This document shows positions 30,085-41,693 of a stretch of DNA of 64,000 nucleotides, one piece after another. Under the pieces are notes generated by a model. The model was not told the DNA's origin and ran no database searches. It worked only from the letters and a program-made list of their open reading frames with translations. The DNA is taken from positions 124,001-188,000 of the forward strand of contig NHZP01000001.1 of the NCBI GenBank assembly GCA_003313425.1, in the 5' to 3' direction. A program made the translations under genes and the position numbers. Position 1 is the first letter of the stretch. Each line of letters begins with the position of its first letter. This stretch comes from Pseudopyrenochaeta lycopersici. Its lineage: Eukaryota > Ascomycota > Dothideomycetes > Pleosporales > Pseudopyrenochaetaceae.

Positions 30085-33000
30085 ATTAAGAGTCTCACTG
30101 CCTCAATCGATACGATAATAGCCTACCTAACCCAACGCGATCCCACTGTAGTCCTTACCAGCCAACTCAATTTCACGAAATGGAAGGCGCAGCTATCAGC
30201 AAGGTGCGACGCGTACAGAATATGGCATAAAGTTAATCCAGAATCTATTCTTGCATTCCTCAAAGAACCTGAACCTCCAGAGGCTCCAAACGTCGCCGAT
30301 TACACGCCTTAAAGGGCTAACATCAGACCTTAATCAACAGCTGACCTCGCTGAGTCCGGGATAACCGCTCTTAAACAAGACATAGAGTACTTTAAGATGA
30401 GGAATGAAAACTACAAGAATTAAGAAAGGAAATACTTAGATAAGCAGAAGGCTATTAGGGAGATCACAATCTTTATACAATCTACTGTCTCACCTTACCT
30501 GCAGGAAACATGCTGCAAGACAGGGCAAAACCCGCGTGAATGGATTAAGAACCTTACAGACACGGTCGGCATAGATGAGCGAATTGAACACGAACGCGCG
30601 CGAGACCGATACCTCAAATCGCTAAAGCCGATGAGAAATGCAGCCAACTGGGATCTGTGGCTTACCGATTACGATTAAGCTGCAACACAAGCAGAGGCAA
30701 AAGGAGTTGCTGAGGTAAAGGACATAAACTCAGTTACTAAAGACTTTGTAGTCGCAGTATAGAATGTAGCACCTACATGGGCTACCTCATTTCAGGATAC
30801 TAGTCGATTTACTTCTGGTATTACACGCCGCGAGATGATAAAGCGGTTTAGAGACCACATGGTCATGATAAAGCCTTAGAAAACGGGCAGACATAAAAGC
30901 GCATATGCAGTGTTAGATGACTTAGCGTTTCACGCGGATGATTTAGAAAGCACATAAGGAAATAAGAAGGAAAACCTCTATAAACCCGGTGCTCTAAATC
31001 TATAAAGGCGGGGCAGACCCCGAGATCAACGTGGTCGGAAGGAGACAAAGAGATTGTCCTCAGACCAGGAGCTATCCGGCAAAGTCGGAAGCTCTAAGTG
31101 CCTAGCATACGAGATGCGCCATTTACTTAAGGAGTGTTACTATGTACACCCTGACAAGGCGCCGGAATAGTTTAAACTAAAACCCATACTAGAGAACTAC
31201 GTAAGGATGAAGCAAGAGCAAGATCCCGAGTTCTAGGGCCTCTTACGAGGGCAAAGCAAACCCTGTTTAAACATACTAATCATGAAAAATTCGTACACTC
31301 CTACTCTAGAGGTGCTAGACGATTAACTAGAAGGACGAAGCATTATAAGGATAGATGCCGCCTTCGTCTTAGCGTCATTCAGAACTGACTTCAATGATTA
31401 CCTATTAAGGCATTCATTTATCCTTAACTCAGGTTCAACCTGTCATGTGACGAACGACCCTAATAGACTCTACAACTTCAGACTACCCACATATAGAGAC
31501 TTCATATGGGCAGGCAATACGAAGATATAGGTCAAGGGGTACGGCTCAATTAAGCTAACTCTTACAGGGCGGCAAGGAATTAACAGACTAACGTTACACG
31601 ACGTAGCTCTGTGCCCTGACCTACACTGCAATCTGGTATCATTCCAATTGTTAAGGCAGAGAGGCATATAGTAGGACACCAAAATTAAACCAACCACACT
31701 TAGAAAAGTAGACAGAACGATTATAGGAAGTCTTACTGAGATTCATGGCCAATAGGTAATTAAGTATCAACCAATACACCAGGCTTCTAACTATACACAC
31801 AAGACAACGTCACGAACAGAAAGAGCCGCACAAAAGGCATCAGCCTTGCTCTAGCATAAGCGATTAGGCCATCCAGGGCCAGTTGCTGTCGAGCACCTTG
31901 TTTCGCAAGCTTAGGGGGTGCGGATAAAAGGCATCACTACAGTAGAGTGCGACTCCTGTAGGAGATCCAAGTCCCGACGCCAAATCAGAAGAGCACTACG
32001 AACCCATGAAGATGGACCTAGTAAAAGACTGGCTATCGATTTCCATGCATATAAAACACAAAGCATAACAAAAGAGAAGAGTCAAATGCTTATCACAGAT
32101 AGGTTCTCTGGCATGTAATGGGACTTCTATTTTACAGACAATCGTCCCGCTAAATTAATAATCAAGACTCTTTTAAACTTTATTCTATTTATAAAGAACC
32201 AGTTTAACATCGCAATTAAAGTTATTGAGTTAGACAATGAAATTACGACAGTCAAGCTAGAAGTGGAACGCTGGTTGGCATCGCAAGGGATAACTGTTAA
32301 GCCTTCCGCCCTAGATACACAAGATCAGAATGGAGGTGCTGAACGCTCAGGGGGTGTGAATAAGGAGAAATCGCGTGCTATGCGCCTCGATGCCAACCTA
32401 TCCTAGGAGCTATAGCCCGAAATCACTCAAGCTGGGGTGTACCTATACAATTGAACACTAAATTATGCAAACAACTGGAAGACACCGTACGAGGTCTTCT
32501 TTACAAGGGTTGCACTTAATAACGGAGTCGTTACGATATCTAAGAAGCTAAATCTCGCTCATTTAAAAGCTTATGGCTGCAAAGCATTCGCAATGACAGA
32601 CGATACTTACTGAGGCAAATCACGACTTCAACGGCTGGATCCGAAAGCCTAGGTCGGCTACTTAGTTGGCTATCAATCCTTAAACATCTATCGAATTTAG
32701 ATCCTATCTCTTGCAAAAGTAATAAGCACACGAGATGTCGTATTCGACGAGCAAACGGTGTTCAATAGTAAAACTGAAGACCTAATAGACAACCTCATGC
32801 ATAGTACGCTACAAGAAATTGCAACCCACATAAGGACAATAGAGCTTCCTGCTCCAGTCTATCAACCAGAGACTGAGTCCTTTCACGAAGACAATATAGT
32901 TAAGGACACTAACAACTCCAAAGAGGAAGATCCACTAGGATACTATCGCGGAAGGAGAATCAGGGACACATACCCAACTCCTCTATCTACGCTACTACTA

Positions 33001-34860
33001 GCAGCACTCCTTGCAAGTCTAATAGCAGGTGTGCAGGCAGCTAACATAAACTCATGCTCACCGAAACTAATTCCTTGGGCAGCCGCCTTCATAGCCGGCA
33101 CCCAGGCAGGCAACGTAAGGAACTATAGAGGGAAAGTCATTAATAAGGCTTAGATAAAAAGGATGCTCGCTAAAGGCTTAAAGATCCACCAAAGCCAACT
33201 TCCACTACTGCCTACGCTGCACACTAACCTTGAATACTATCCTATAGGAGAGCTATTTAAGGAGGCAGAACAAGTGCACCTCGAAAGCTATAGACAAATG
33301 AAGTCGTGGACAGAGGTCCCGCTCAAGCTAATCAAGGCCGCAGGACAACAAATCCTTGACTGCATGTGGGTGTACACATACAAGCTAAACAAGCATAATT
33401 AATTCCTTAAGTGTAAAGCACGACTCGTAGTCTGAGGAGACCAACAGCGACATATTACAACGTAAGACACATATGCCGCCACGTTAGCGAGCAGGTCCTT
33501 TCGAATGCTGATAGCAATTGCAGCTAAGTATGATCTCGAACTAAAACAATATGACGTGACAAACGCATTTGTACATGCGACCATAGACCAAGAAGTGTAT
33601 ATGAAGATGCCGCGCGGATATCGCAAGAAAGGCGCAATCCTCCAAGTTCAGAAGGCGTTATACAGGCTCTGAATATCACCCTTACTATAGTAAAAGGAGT
33701 TTACAACAACCCTTAAAGCCCTAGGATTTATAGAAGTACCACATAAGCTATGCTGTATAATCAAAGATAGACTTATCATCTTCTTCTACGTAGATAACAT
33801 CATTCTTGCATACCACAAGTTAAAGACTACAGAGGCAGAACAAGCGGCCAAGCTGCTCATAAGAAAGTACACGACGACAGGCGGTGACGACCTGCAGTGG
33901 TTTCTAGGAGTTAAGGTCATCCGAAAGCGAGATCAACGACTTATTTATCTCTCTTAAGCTGCTTACGCTGAGAAGATAAGTTGTTTAGTTAACAATCAGA
34001 ATTGTCGACACGACACACTAATGAGCACAGTTGAACTAAAGCCGCGCTCAGGATTAGCAACACCATCCGAAGTCAACAAGTATCAACGCAAAGTTGGTTC
34101 ACTACTATACGCAGCAGTTACGACAAGGCCTGATATTGCTTTCGCCACATTAAGACTAGCACGATTCCTATCAAACCCTAGCAAAGAGCACCACAATGCC
34201 GCCGACAGAGTACTACTGTACCTTAATAAGACAAAGTCGCGAGCACTGCAACTTGGAGGAGGCAATCACCTACAAGTCGCAAGCGACGCCTCATTTGCTG
34301 ACAACACCTCAGATAGGAAAAGCTCTTAAGGATATGCAATCAAGTTGTTCAATGGGCTGGTCGCATAGAAAGCAAACAAACAAGATACAGTAACCACATC
34401 AACGACTGAAGCCGAATTACTAGCACTGTCACAAGTAGCTAAAGAAGCGATCTTTACGACGCAACTGCTAGAAGAACTGGAAGTCAAGCTACTGTTACCT
34501 ACGATAACAATTCAGTGCGATAATACTCAAACAATCTGGCTAGTAACTGCGGAAGTTTCAAAGCTCCAGACCAAGCTTCGCTATGTTGATATCCACAATC
34601 ATTAGCTTAGACAAGAAGTTTTATTAGGAAAAATAAAAATAGAGTATGTACATTTAACTAAAATAATCGCGGACGGGCTTACGAAGGTATTACCCTACAA
34701 CAAATAGAATAACTTCTTAAAACAACTTGGACTAGTAGAAGTAAGAAACCACGAGGTAACAAAAGAAGCACCACTTGAAGAGATCCAGAGACAACTTAAG
34801 GACCTCACAATCGCACAAGGGGCTTGTAATTAGTTATCCAGCTTACACAGTCGTCTAAGC
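30085..34860 (+). pseudogene. Gag-Pol of Copia element 2 (broken)
   Basis: Gag-like N-terminus near 30085-30310, integrase zinc and core region near 31850-32560, reverse transcriptase near 33400-33960, RNase H near 34280-34700 (ADGLTK at about 34670). The reverse transcriptase active site reads YVDN at 33787-33798 instead of YVDD, losing a catalytic aspartate (a G-to-A change). Many in-frame TAG/TAA codons. Long sub-frames, such as 34021-34329, survive and are clearly Copia. Confidence 0.85.
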
Positions 34861-34870
34861 TGAGGGGGTG

Positions 34871-35076
34871 TGTCAGATGTAAAGCCCGATAGGGTGTTAG
34901 ATGTCACGTGTCGATCTCTAAGTTGCGAGATCCTAGATGGTAGCACAAACTCTCGGGTGTAACTACTTGGCAGAGGGGCACACAAAAGCAGAAAACGGAG
35001 AGAACACAGAATCAATCAATCACGTTCATCATCAAAATTCATCAAAGATCAAGCCAAATAGTCCTTGAATCTGACA
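34871..35076 (+). repeat. 3' LTR of Copia element 2
   Basis: 206 bp, TGTCAGA...TCTGACA, followed by target duplication ATAAG. Confidence 0.92.
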
Positions 35077-35167
35077 ATAAGGTTAGTATACTATATAGAT
35101 TTTTTAACTAGCTAGCTTATAGAAACGCCTATATAGCCTACTGTTGCAAACAACGCGCTGTGACCTG

Positions 35168-35376
35168 GGGTACGGTAGGCTCACGTGCGCGCTGACGTAG
35201 GAGCTTACCCTGGAGAGACACGTCTTTTGTGTGCATTCAAGGGCGCGCTCACGTACGCGCTCACGTGCGCGCTCACGTGCAAGCTGATGGGCAAGCTCAC
35301 GCAGGAGACACCTGAAGGTAGACTCACGTGCGCGATCACGTGCGCGATCACGCTGCTCACGCTCCTACCGTATAAT
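35168..35376. repeat. GC-rich island of degenerate 12-bp units (gctcacgtgcgc)
   Basis: Units of the type GCGCTCACGTGC recur about eight to ten times, some adjacent, within otherwise TpA-rich hAT sequence. The island is bounded by GGTACGGTAGG on the left and CCTACCGTATA on the right, which are partly inverted copies. It may be a hAT subterminal array or a further small nested insertion. Confidence 0.55.
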
Positions 35377-36879
35377 GGCCCCTGTAATAGGCCGTGCTCA
35401 GCTCTCCTTTATATAGCTGGCTCTCAAAGCCTCCTAGACAAAACAGTAGTCCATCTCATAGATCACCTGGGTAACTGTTGCCAAGCTCTCCCTTTTTCCT
35501 CCACACCTACTTTTAAGTCTTTATTTAAAGCTATTACTAGCTTAAGATTAGAAGTATCTTACTTACTTTAGTAAGAGGCTAAATTATAAAGTACGTTAGT
35601 AGATTAAGTTATCTTATAAGATATTAGCTTTAGTACTATAACTATAATAATAACTTAAGGTCTACTTATATAGAATTATTTAGCTTTACTTACTATACTA
35701 CTTAACTTAGCTACTACTATATTAAAATATATTATTTTAGTATAAGAGGTACGTTATACTAAAGTTATAGTGCTACTATAAGTAGTAAGGAGTAAGATTA
35801 TACTATTACTAGATATATAGATATTACTAAACTATCTTAGCTTTATTAGTATTATTACTTACTTTACTAGTACGTATACACGCTAGTTTTATTAATAGAC
35901 TTACTGCCTATTATTATAAGTAGGTAGTAAGCTTATTAATAGGTAGTATCTAATATTAAAAAATAATAACTTATAATTATAGATACTAATTTTAAGTAAT
36001 AAGATATCTTAATAGCTTTTAAAAATTTATATAGTAACTATACTAAGGCTATATAAGGTACTATTTTACTTAAAACTATTAAGCTTTATAAATTAGTACC
36101 TAAATTCTACTACTTTATTAGTAATAATACTTTAAATAATAATACTAAACTTATCTAAGCCCTTAATAAATATCTTAATATTAATATTAATAAGTACTAA
36201 TACTTACGCTGCGCTAGCTATATTATAAACCTTATTATTAAAGCTATACTATTTAGAGAGAGAGTAAGTAAATAAGAAGCTTAGGTTATAGCTATAGGCT
36301 CTATAAAGTAACTAAAGCTTTTCTAGAATTAAGAAGTAGTTAGAAAGCTTTATAACTTTATAAATACTATATATATATATATATATTATATAAGTACTAT
36401 AAGCTATTTAACTTAGTATAGTAAGAAGTAAACTATAAGAAGGGCTTATATAAGTTTAATACTCTTAACCTTATATAAGATAGTAGTATCTACTAAAATT
36501 CTATCTATCTTATACTCTAACGCTACCTTAAGCTTAAGGATACTATCTACTACTTTAACTAATACCTTTAAGATAATAACGCTCTTAGTAATAAGAGCTA
36601 TAACTCTATACTTAATAGATTAACTAATAAAGAGTAAAATAAAGCTACTAAGCTTATAGAGTTTCTATTAATACTATATAAGATAACTAAGCGCCTAAAG
36701 AGTAATAATAGTAGTAATAGCTTTAGATCTCTATAGTAGACTCTTATAAATTTATATACTTTATAGCTTTTATATAGTACTAAGTAAAAGTTCTATATAA
36801 GCTAATATATTAAAACTACTACTAAGTTTAGTATTATAAAACTTATAAGCTATAGTAACTACTTTATCTTTAAGCTAAA

Positions 36880-37500
36880 TATAAGCTACTATACTATAGC
36901 TACTACCTTTTATCTAAAGCTATACTTAAATTAGTTTAGATTATAATAAGTATACTTTCTAAGGTACTATAAGCGCGCTTAGGCCTTTATTTCTACTATC
37001 TTTAAAGCCTATATTAATACTAAGATTAAAGATAAAGACTTATAACTATCTTAGCTACTATAGTAGAAGCTACTATATATTTCTAATAATATTAATACTA
37101 CCTATAATAGCTAGTATAAATAATTAATAGAAGTAAATCTTAATCTCTTTTAATACGCTAAAAATAAACAGTATAAATAAGTATCTTAGCTTTAAGAGTA
37201 CTATAATAACTAGTATAAGAAGTACGTAAACTTAATAAAGGTAGATTATAAGTTATTAGATAACTTATAGCACTAGTAAGTTATAGTAGGCTGTAATAAG
37301 TATCTAATCTTATTTAAGATAGCTACTAATTTCTTATCTATACTAAGTACTAGCTATAACTATAAGAGAGCCTTTAGTAGTAGTAAATAAATAATTACGT
37401 GTAATTAAAATTTACTCTACGGTAATATAGTTAAGGCGCTGTAAGTATAGAAAAATTAGCTGAGGAGGGGCGTTATAGAGAGCTATCTTACGAGGTTAGA
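36880..37500 (+). pseudogene. hAT transposase C-terminal region, decayed
   Basis: Despite many TAG/TAA codons the plus strand spells a recognisable hAT series: a region like YYTIATxFYLKLYLN (about 36885-36935) and then ILFKIATNFLSILSTSYNYKR, AFSSSK, NLLYGN and a final KNQLRRGV-like end (about 37300-37470). This is the hAT C-terminal dimerisation domain pattern (ATDFLSIPSTS...ERAFS...IE..Q..KNWL). No function remains. Confidence 0.7.
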
Positions 37501-37684
37501 GGCGGCAGTGAGACGATTTGACAGTAAATCTGAGGTTAACACTACAACTACACTATAGTTTCCTAATTAGGAAAGGTCTACGACCGTACTACTGCTTACG
37601 GGCCGTAGAGGGCTCAATTTAGACCGTACCGTAGGCTGCGTCGTCATTTTTGAGCCGTAGCGTAACCAGAGGAGGGCCAACCGT

Positions 37685-37712
37685 ACCGTAGTACGTACTG
37701 TTGGAAGCCATG
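37685..37712 (-). repeat. Right terminal inverted repeat of the hAT element
   Basis: Inverted copy of 29039-29066; followed by target duplication ATCATGGC at 37713-37720. Confidence 0.85.
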
Positions 37713-37880
37713 ATCATGGCAGATCATGCTTTACTTTGGAATAAACTTTAGCCCTACATCACAGAACAACACGTAATATTCTAGTCCTCTTCCTTCATTC
37801 AAGCTCATCGGTATTGTTCTTTCCATTCGTCTTCTCTTTTCAAAGAACTGCTGTTGATTGTTAATCAGCAGAAAAGAACA

Positions 37881-38820
37881 ATGTCATCCAGCAGAGAGTC
37901 AACCCGCCTGATGCGGCTATTCCTGCTATTCTTCTTTTGCCTCTCTGTCTTTGCCCAAGATGAAAGCATTACACTAGTAATTACAGAGACTCCAACTTTG
38001 ACTCCGAGTGTCGAAGTCACTCCAACTCCGACTCCGACTCCATCGACACCAGAAGGTCTCGGCATCAAGCAGGACAGGTCGGCTCTAGGCCAACGAAATC
38101 ATGTCTGGACATCCAAAGTTCAGTATGGAGGCGCTGTCGTCGATCTCTTCTCCGACGAGGATCTTTACGCACTGGCTAAACAAGCATGGGACGAGATGCA
38201 GGCCGATATTGCACCACGACGTCCAGTGAATGGAAGACAGACTCCAGAAACCATATTTAAGAAAGACGAGCCAGGGATGATGGGTTTGATTGCCGTAGGG
38301 AACTCCATCTACCTGGCAAGCTCCATGAAGGGTGGCAAGTTCATATACGGCTACACAGGACCCAATAACCAACCTGCTCAGGTTGCATTGGCACTCAATC
38401 ACTGTCAGATGGCGCTTCGGACGGAACTTGGTGACAATGTAAAGCCTCACCACACCAACAAGGCTAGCTGCGCTGAAATACTGGCTATGCATCAGTATTA
38501 CTTAGACCCTGCGGTTAAGGATGCCGACAAGACGACGCTTCCAGCCGGGATGCGTGCAGCAGCATATGGGGACGGTGGGAACAAAAAGCGAGGCGCAAGG
38601 CGTATGTTACATACCCTTCATTTTGCTTTGAGAGTACTGCTAACTCAATATTACAGCATACGCACCATGCGGCAATATAGAGGATGATAGAACCACCTGG
38701 GGCTGCTCTCAGTTTTTGAGTAACCTGAAAATTGTGGCCCCGCCCCCTCCGACCGGTACACTGACCAACCCAACTGTTACACCCATAGAAATTACCTACG
38801 TTCCGGTGTGCGAGTCGTGA
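37881..38820 (+). CDS. Secreted Thr/Pro-rich protein, possible deaminase fold
   Basis: Two exons, 37881-38601 and 38657-38820, give 294 aa; the intron is GTATGT...GCTAAC...TTACAG. Residues 1-26 (MSSSRESTRLMRLFLLFFFC...AQ) form a signal peptide. A TPTPTPTP linker (about residues 38-56) follows, then a globular domain of about 230 residues. Its second half has the pattern C-A-E (197-199) followed by P-C (244-245) and C257. This resembles the zinc-binding [HC]xE...PC..C signature of the cytidine-deaminase fold, but the spacing between the last two cysteines is longer than the classical two residues, so the assignment is tentative. The domain resembles uncharacterised fungal secreted proteins. 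The ATG lies 160 bp from the hAT duplication. It could be an effector or a self/non-self toxin; function not established. Confidence 0.65.
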
Positions 38821-39380
38821 ATGTGTGTTGAAAATCAGCTTGATTGGCAAAAGCCGTGACCAGTTGTTATGAGTGCATGAGATATACGTTTATAGTTCTT
38901 AGCAAATGGAACCGTTGTAAGGGTAATAAGGATCGAAAACGGTCCTAGTGAAAATCCTTACTTTCTCCAACTCTAGATCGGGACTAAAGTGGGGATTCAA
39001 TGCGAAACGCTTCGAACAGGCGTTCATTCATGTTGAAACAAGGGTGACGATGTCCAACATATGTAACATTAAAATTCATCCTCGACTATTTTCAGAATGA
39101 CAGCTCCGGTGTCAGGGGGATCAAGCTCTAGTCCTCTCATCCCCTCAGGAACATGCAAAATTATTTCGCGTAAGTGGCGCGAGTTCGCGTTGACACAGCC
39201 GTGGATAATAGCTCCAATCGTACCCCTTTCAAACACCTCGTCCTATTAGTAACCCTACCACAATACCACTTCTTGAGTAAGTGTTAGTTACTTAAGACTA
39301 TGTAGTAGGACCTCTAAGAGTTTTAGCGCGCTTAGTTTATTCCACCCCAGGAGCGTTACAAAGCCTATTTTAAGGCTTTA
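38821..39380. other. Intergenic, nothing recognised
   Basis: No frame or repeat that I can support; from about 39250 TpA content rises towards the F-box relic. Confidence 0.45.
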
Positions 39381-39389
39381 TAGTTAAGA

Positions 39390-40290
39390 AAATTGTTTTA
39401 ACGACGTTAAGGATGAGCATATGCCCTAGGGCCCTTCGTTACCAGTATCGATTACTGTTAATGTAGCTAGCTTAAATATAATGCACAAATACTCTAAGCT
39501 AGCGTGAAAAGACGCTAGTTCCCGACTGATAATAGACAGGTCAAACCATTCGCGGGCTTTTTCGGCGTCTATTAGAACCGCACATTCAAGTAACGTAAGT
39601 TTTAGGCTGTAGCGCAGCAGCTGACCGAGTTCTAATACCTTAATCTGGCACTCTTTTAATATAAGCCGTTAAGTTAGAAAAGATTTAACAAGCTCTGTTG
39701 TAGAAGACTTGCTGCTAAGTACTAGTCCATGTAAGTACAGCTTATCTACCTAGGGTATGTCGGATAGTTTAAAGACTGGGGCAGCGGAAATGTCTGTTTG
39801 TTTCCAATTATTTGGCCCCTCTGGGGGCTCTGGTTAGAGGCGGAAGGATTGAAGTTGAGAAAACAATAATATTTCAATTTGGTGCATAAATTCGAGAACC
39901 AGACTTCCGACGCGGTAATGCAATTCCAGAGTTCGAAGCGAGCTCATTTGACGAATGATATCCGTTGCTTTACGCATCCCGTCGCAGTCGAGTTCGCAAG
40001 GACGTAAGTGAATGATAACATGATTAGTGAGCTGCGCATTGTCTGGCTGCCGTAGCAGTGCAAGCAAGGTTGGCGACAGAGGATCAAGGGTGAGTTCCAT
40101 CTTTGCTATAGGGCAATGGAATAGCTAAAAGGGTCAATGAACGAGAAACGCGCGAGAAGGAAACCAGTTTAGTTATTGACAAATGTCGCAATGTGCTCTC
40201 AAGCAATTCAGGGGGACAAACAATGCTATTATTTTCGGAACTAAATGCTGACGCATGGGCAAACAAGTGGAGGTTTGAGATCAGAGCTAT
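39390..40290 (-). pseudogene. F-box / leucine-rich-like protein relic
   Basis: The minus strand starts with an F-box-like helix pair (CPPELLESTLRHLSITKLVS, FSRVSRSLTLLAIPL), then shifts frame near 40085-40100 into MELTLDPLSPTLLALLRQPD, which continues as a leucine-rich region to about 39830. Beyond that stop, recognisable pieces (LLECAVLIDAEKAREWFDLS and ELASFHASLEYLCIIFKLAT) appear between 39650 and 39400 with further TAA/TAG codons. The pattern matches fungal F-box proteins that recruit substrates to SCF ubiquitin ligases through a leucine-rich C-terminus. One frameshift and several stops make it a pseudogene. The stops look RIP-like, suggesting a multicopy family. Confidence 0.6.
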
Positions 40291-41693
40291 GAAACCGAAC
40301 CGGGCCGAATAAATCACAGTTCAGACGCGCCCCACACATTTCAGGGCTTAGCTTCTCCTCGATAACGAGTGGACAGTGCACGAACGCCGAACACTCTGCA
40401 CTTCCCCGTAATATAACTTTTGCCGCAAGCATTAAACTGTAAAGATAATTATGCCCTAAGATGCGGCGCTAAAGCAAGTTTTACTAGACTATGAAGTTGC
40501 ACGTTATTTTATCAAAGTGTAAGACTGTACTTCCGTTCTAAGAATTTTTGAAACAAACAGATCCCTACGCTTCTTCCCACAAAATAAGGAATGGGCCTAA
40601 GCTAACTCTCTTTTCTTTACTTATAGACTAGTAGAGTTCTTAAAGAACTGCTACATTATCTTAATAATAAAGTTGCTGAGATGCAATCCACAGAGGCTAT
40701 CACTATTTAAATGAGGTCTATGTATAAGTAGCAAGCATACTGCGTTTTATAATGATGTTTACGAGCTAGGAGAAGGAGAATATAGGGAGGCCATATGCGA
40801 AGGTAATTAATTTAGGAAGCTGCATATAAGCGTTGGAAAACCTACCAGAGGCTGCTTGTAGGGGAAGTTGATTGGAATACTCATGCTTGTCATTCCTTAA
40901 ACACAAGTCAGCGGCTGAGGTATAAAATCAGTCAGGCGATGGAAGCTTTTCCATCTACAAGCGGAGATTAGCCTCACAGCCTTGAAATTATGCATTAGAT
41001 CCGATGATTAAGCAAGTGTACACGACGCTCCCTGACATTATGTAACGATAATTCTGCATTTCTCTGTCTAACTTAGACCTGATAGTAAGTGTATAATAGC
41101 AAGCATGCATGGAGTTTTAAAGCTATATTGTGGCCAGGTGCCAGAGGTTGAACGAGTGATGCTGGAAAAGAGCCTTACCCTCGGCGGCCCGATCCGAGTT
41201 CTGTTGGTGATTAACAATCATGTCAGCTTACAACTTTTCCTTATCATCTAGAAGAGTGATTCTAGCTTGTAGCTCTGCTAGGGGAGGCAATAAGTTCTGA
41301 ATAATGGTCAATGAGGTAATAGTTGATTCGAACTATAAATATACACTAGAGAGGGTTTATTGCCAAAATGGTTGAAATTTGACAGTGAATGAATAAACCT
41401 ATTCACGTCCGTTGCCTTCGTATGGAAACTCTATACACCAAATATTGTACCATCAACAACTACCTATGAGGGTCCATCCTTTCCCAACAGAGATATTGAA
41501 TGCGATGTCGTGAACGCGGCTACCAAGATTCCCCTAACCGGTGCCACACATTTCCGAAAAAGTAGCCAACAAATGGAGATCTCAAGTAAGATTGCAGCGC
41601 TAATAGTGAGATCTCTCCGTATTGTCACATTGGAATGTATAATACTAGTCAGCTCAATATTGGATGCAAGCACCCTACATCATCCAAGCACAC
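40291..41693. other. Intergenic 1.4 kb, no gene supported
   Basis: AT-rich with several TpA-rich patches (40600-40800) that look like old repeat remains; no ends or frames can be assigned. Confidence 0.45.

Larger units (their letters stand above)
29879..35076 (+). mobile_element. Copia LTR retrotransposon nested in the hAT element
   Basis: LTRs of 206 bp at 29879-30084 and 34871-35076 with 7-bp inverted ends (TGTCAGA...TCTGACA in the less mutated state). The target duplication is ATAAG at 29874-29878 and 35077-35081. The LTRs differ at four positions, all C versus T next to A. The interior has Gag, an integrase with C...C pairs, reverse transcriptase and RNase H ending IIADGLTK, broken by many stops but less than element 1. 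It has longer LTRs and different sequence from the Copia at 17266, so it is a separate family. A G-rich tract precedes the 3' LTR. Confidence 0.92.
29039..37712 (+). mobile_element. hAT-family DNA transposon, decayed, carrying a nested Copia
   Basis: The ends are imperfect inverted repeats of about 28 bp (CATAGCTTCCAACAGTACGT... left; CATGGCTTCCAACAGTACGT... on the other strand at the right). The element is flanked by a perfect 8-bp duplication ATCATGGC at 29031-29038 and 37713-37720, the length made by hAT transposases. Words of the type CCGTACCGTAG recur inside both ends, like hAT subterminal motifs. Near the right end the plus strand carries a decayed hAT C-terminal dimerisation domain. 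A Copia element (29879-35076) is nested inside; without it the hAT is about 3.5 kb. The interior is extremely TpA-rich and has no usable frame, consistent with RIP. Confidence 0.85.

Noticed and set aside
35168..35376. CRISPR-like array
   Set aside because: The 12-bp units are degenerate, spacers are irregular or absent, and the context is a eukaryotic transposon.
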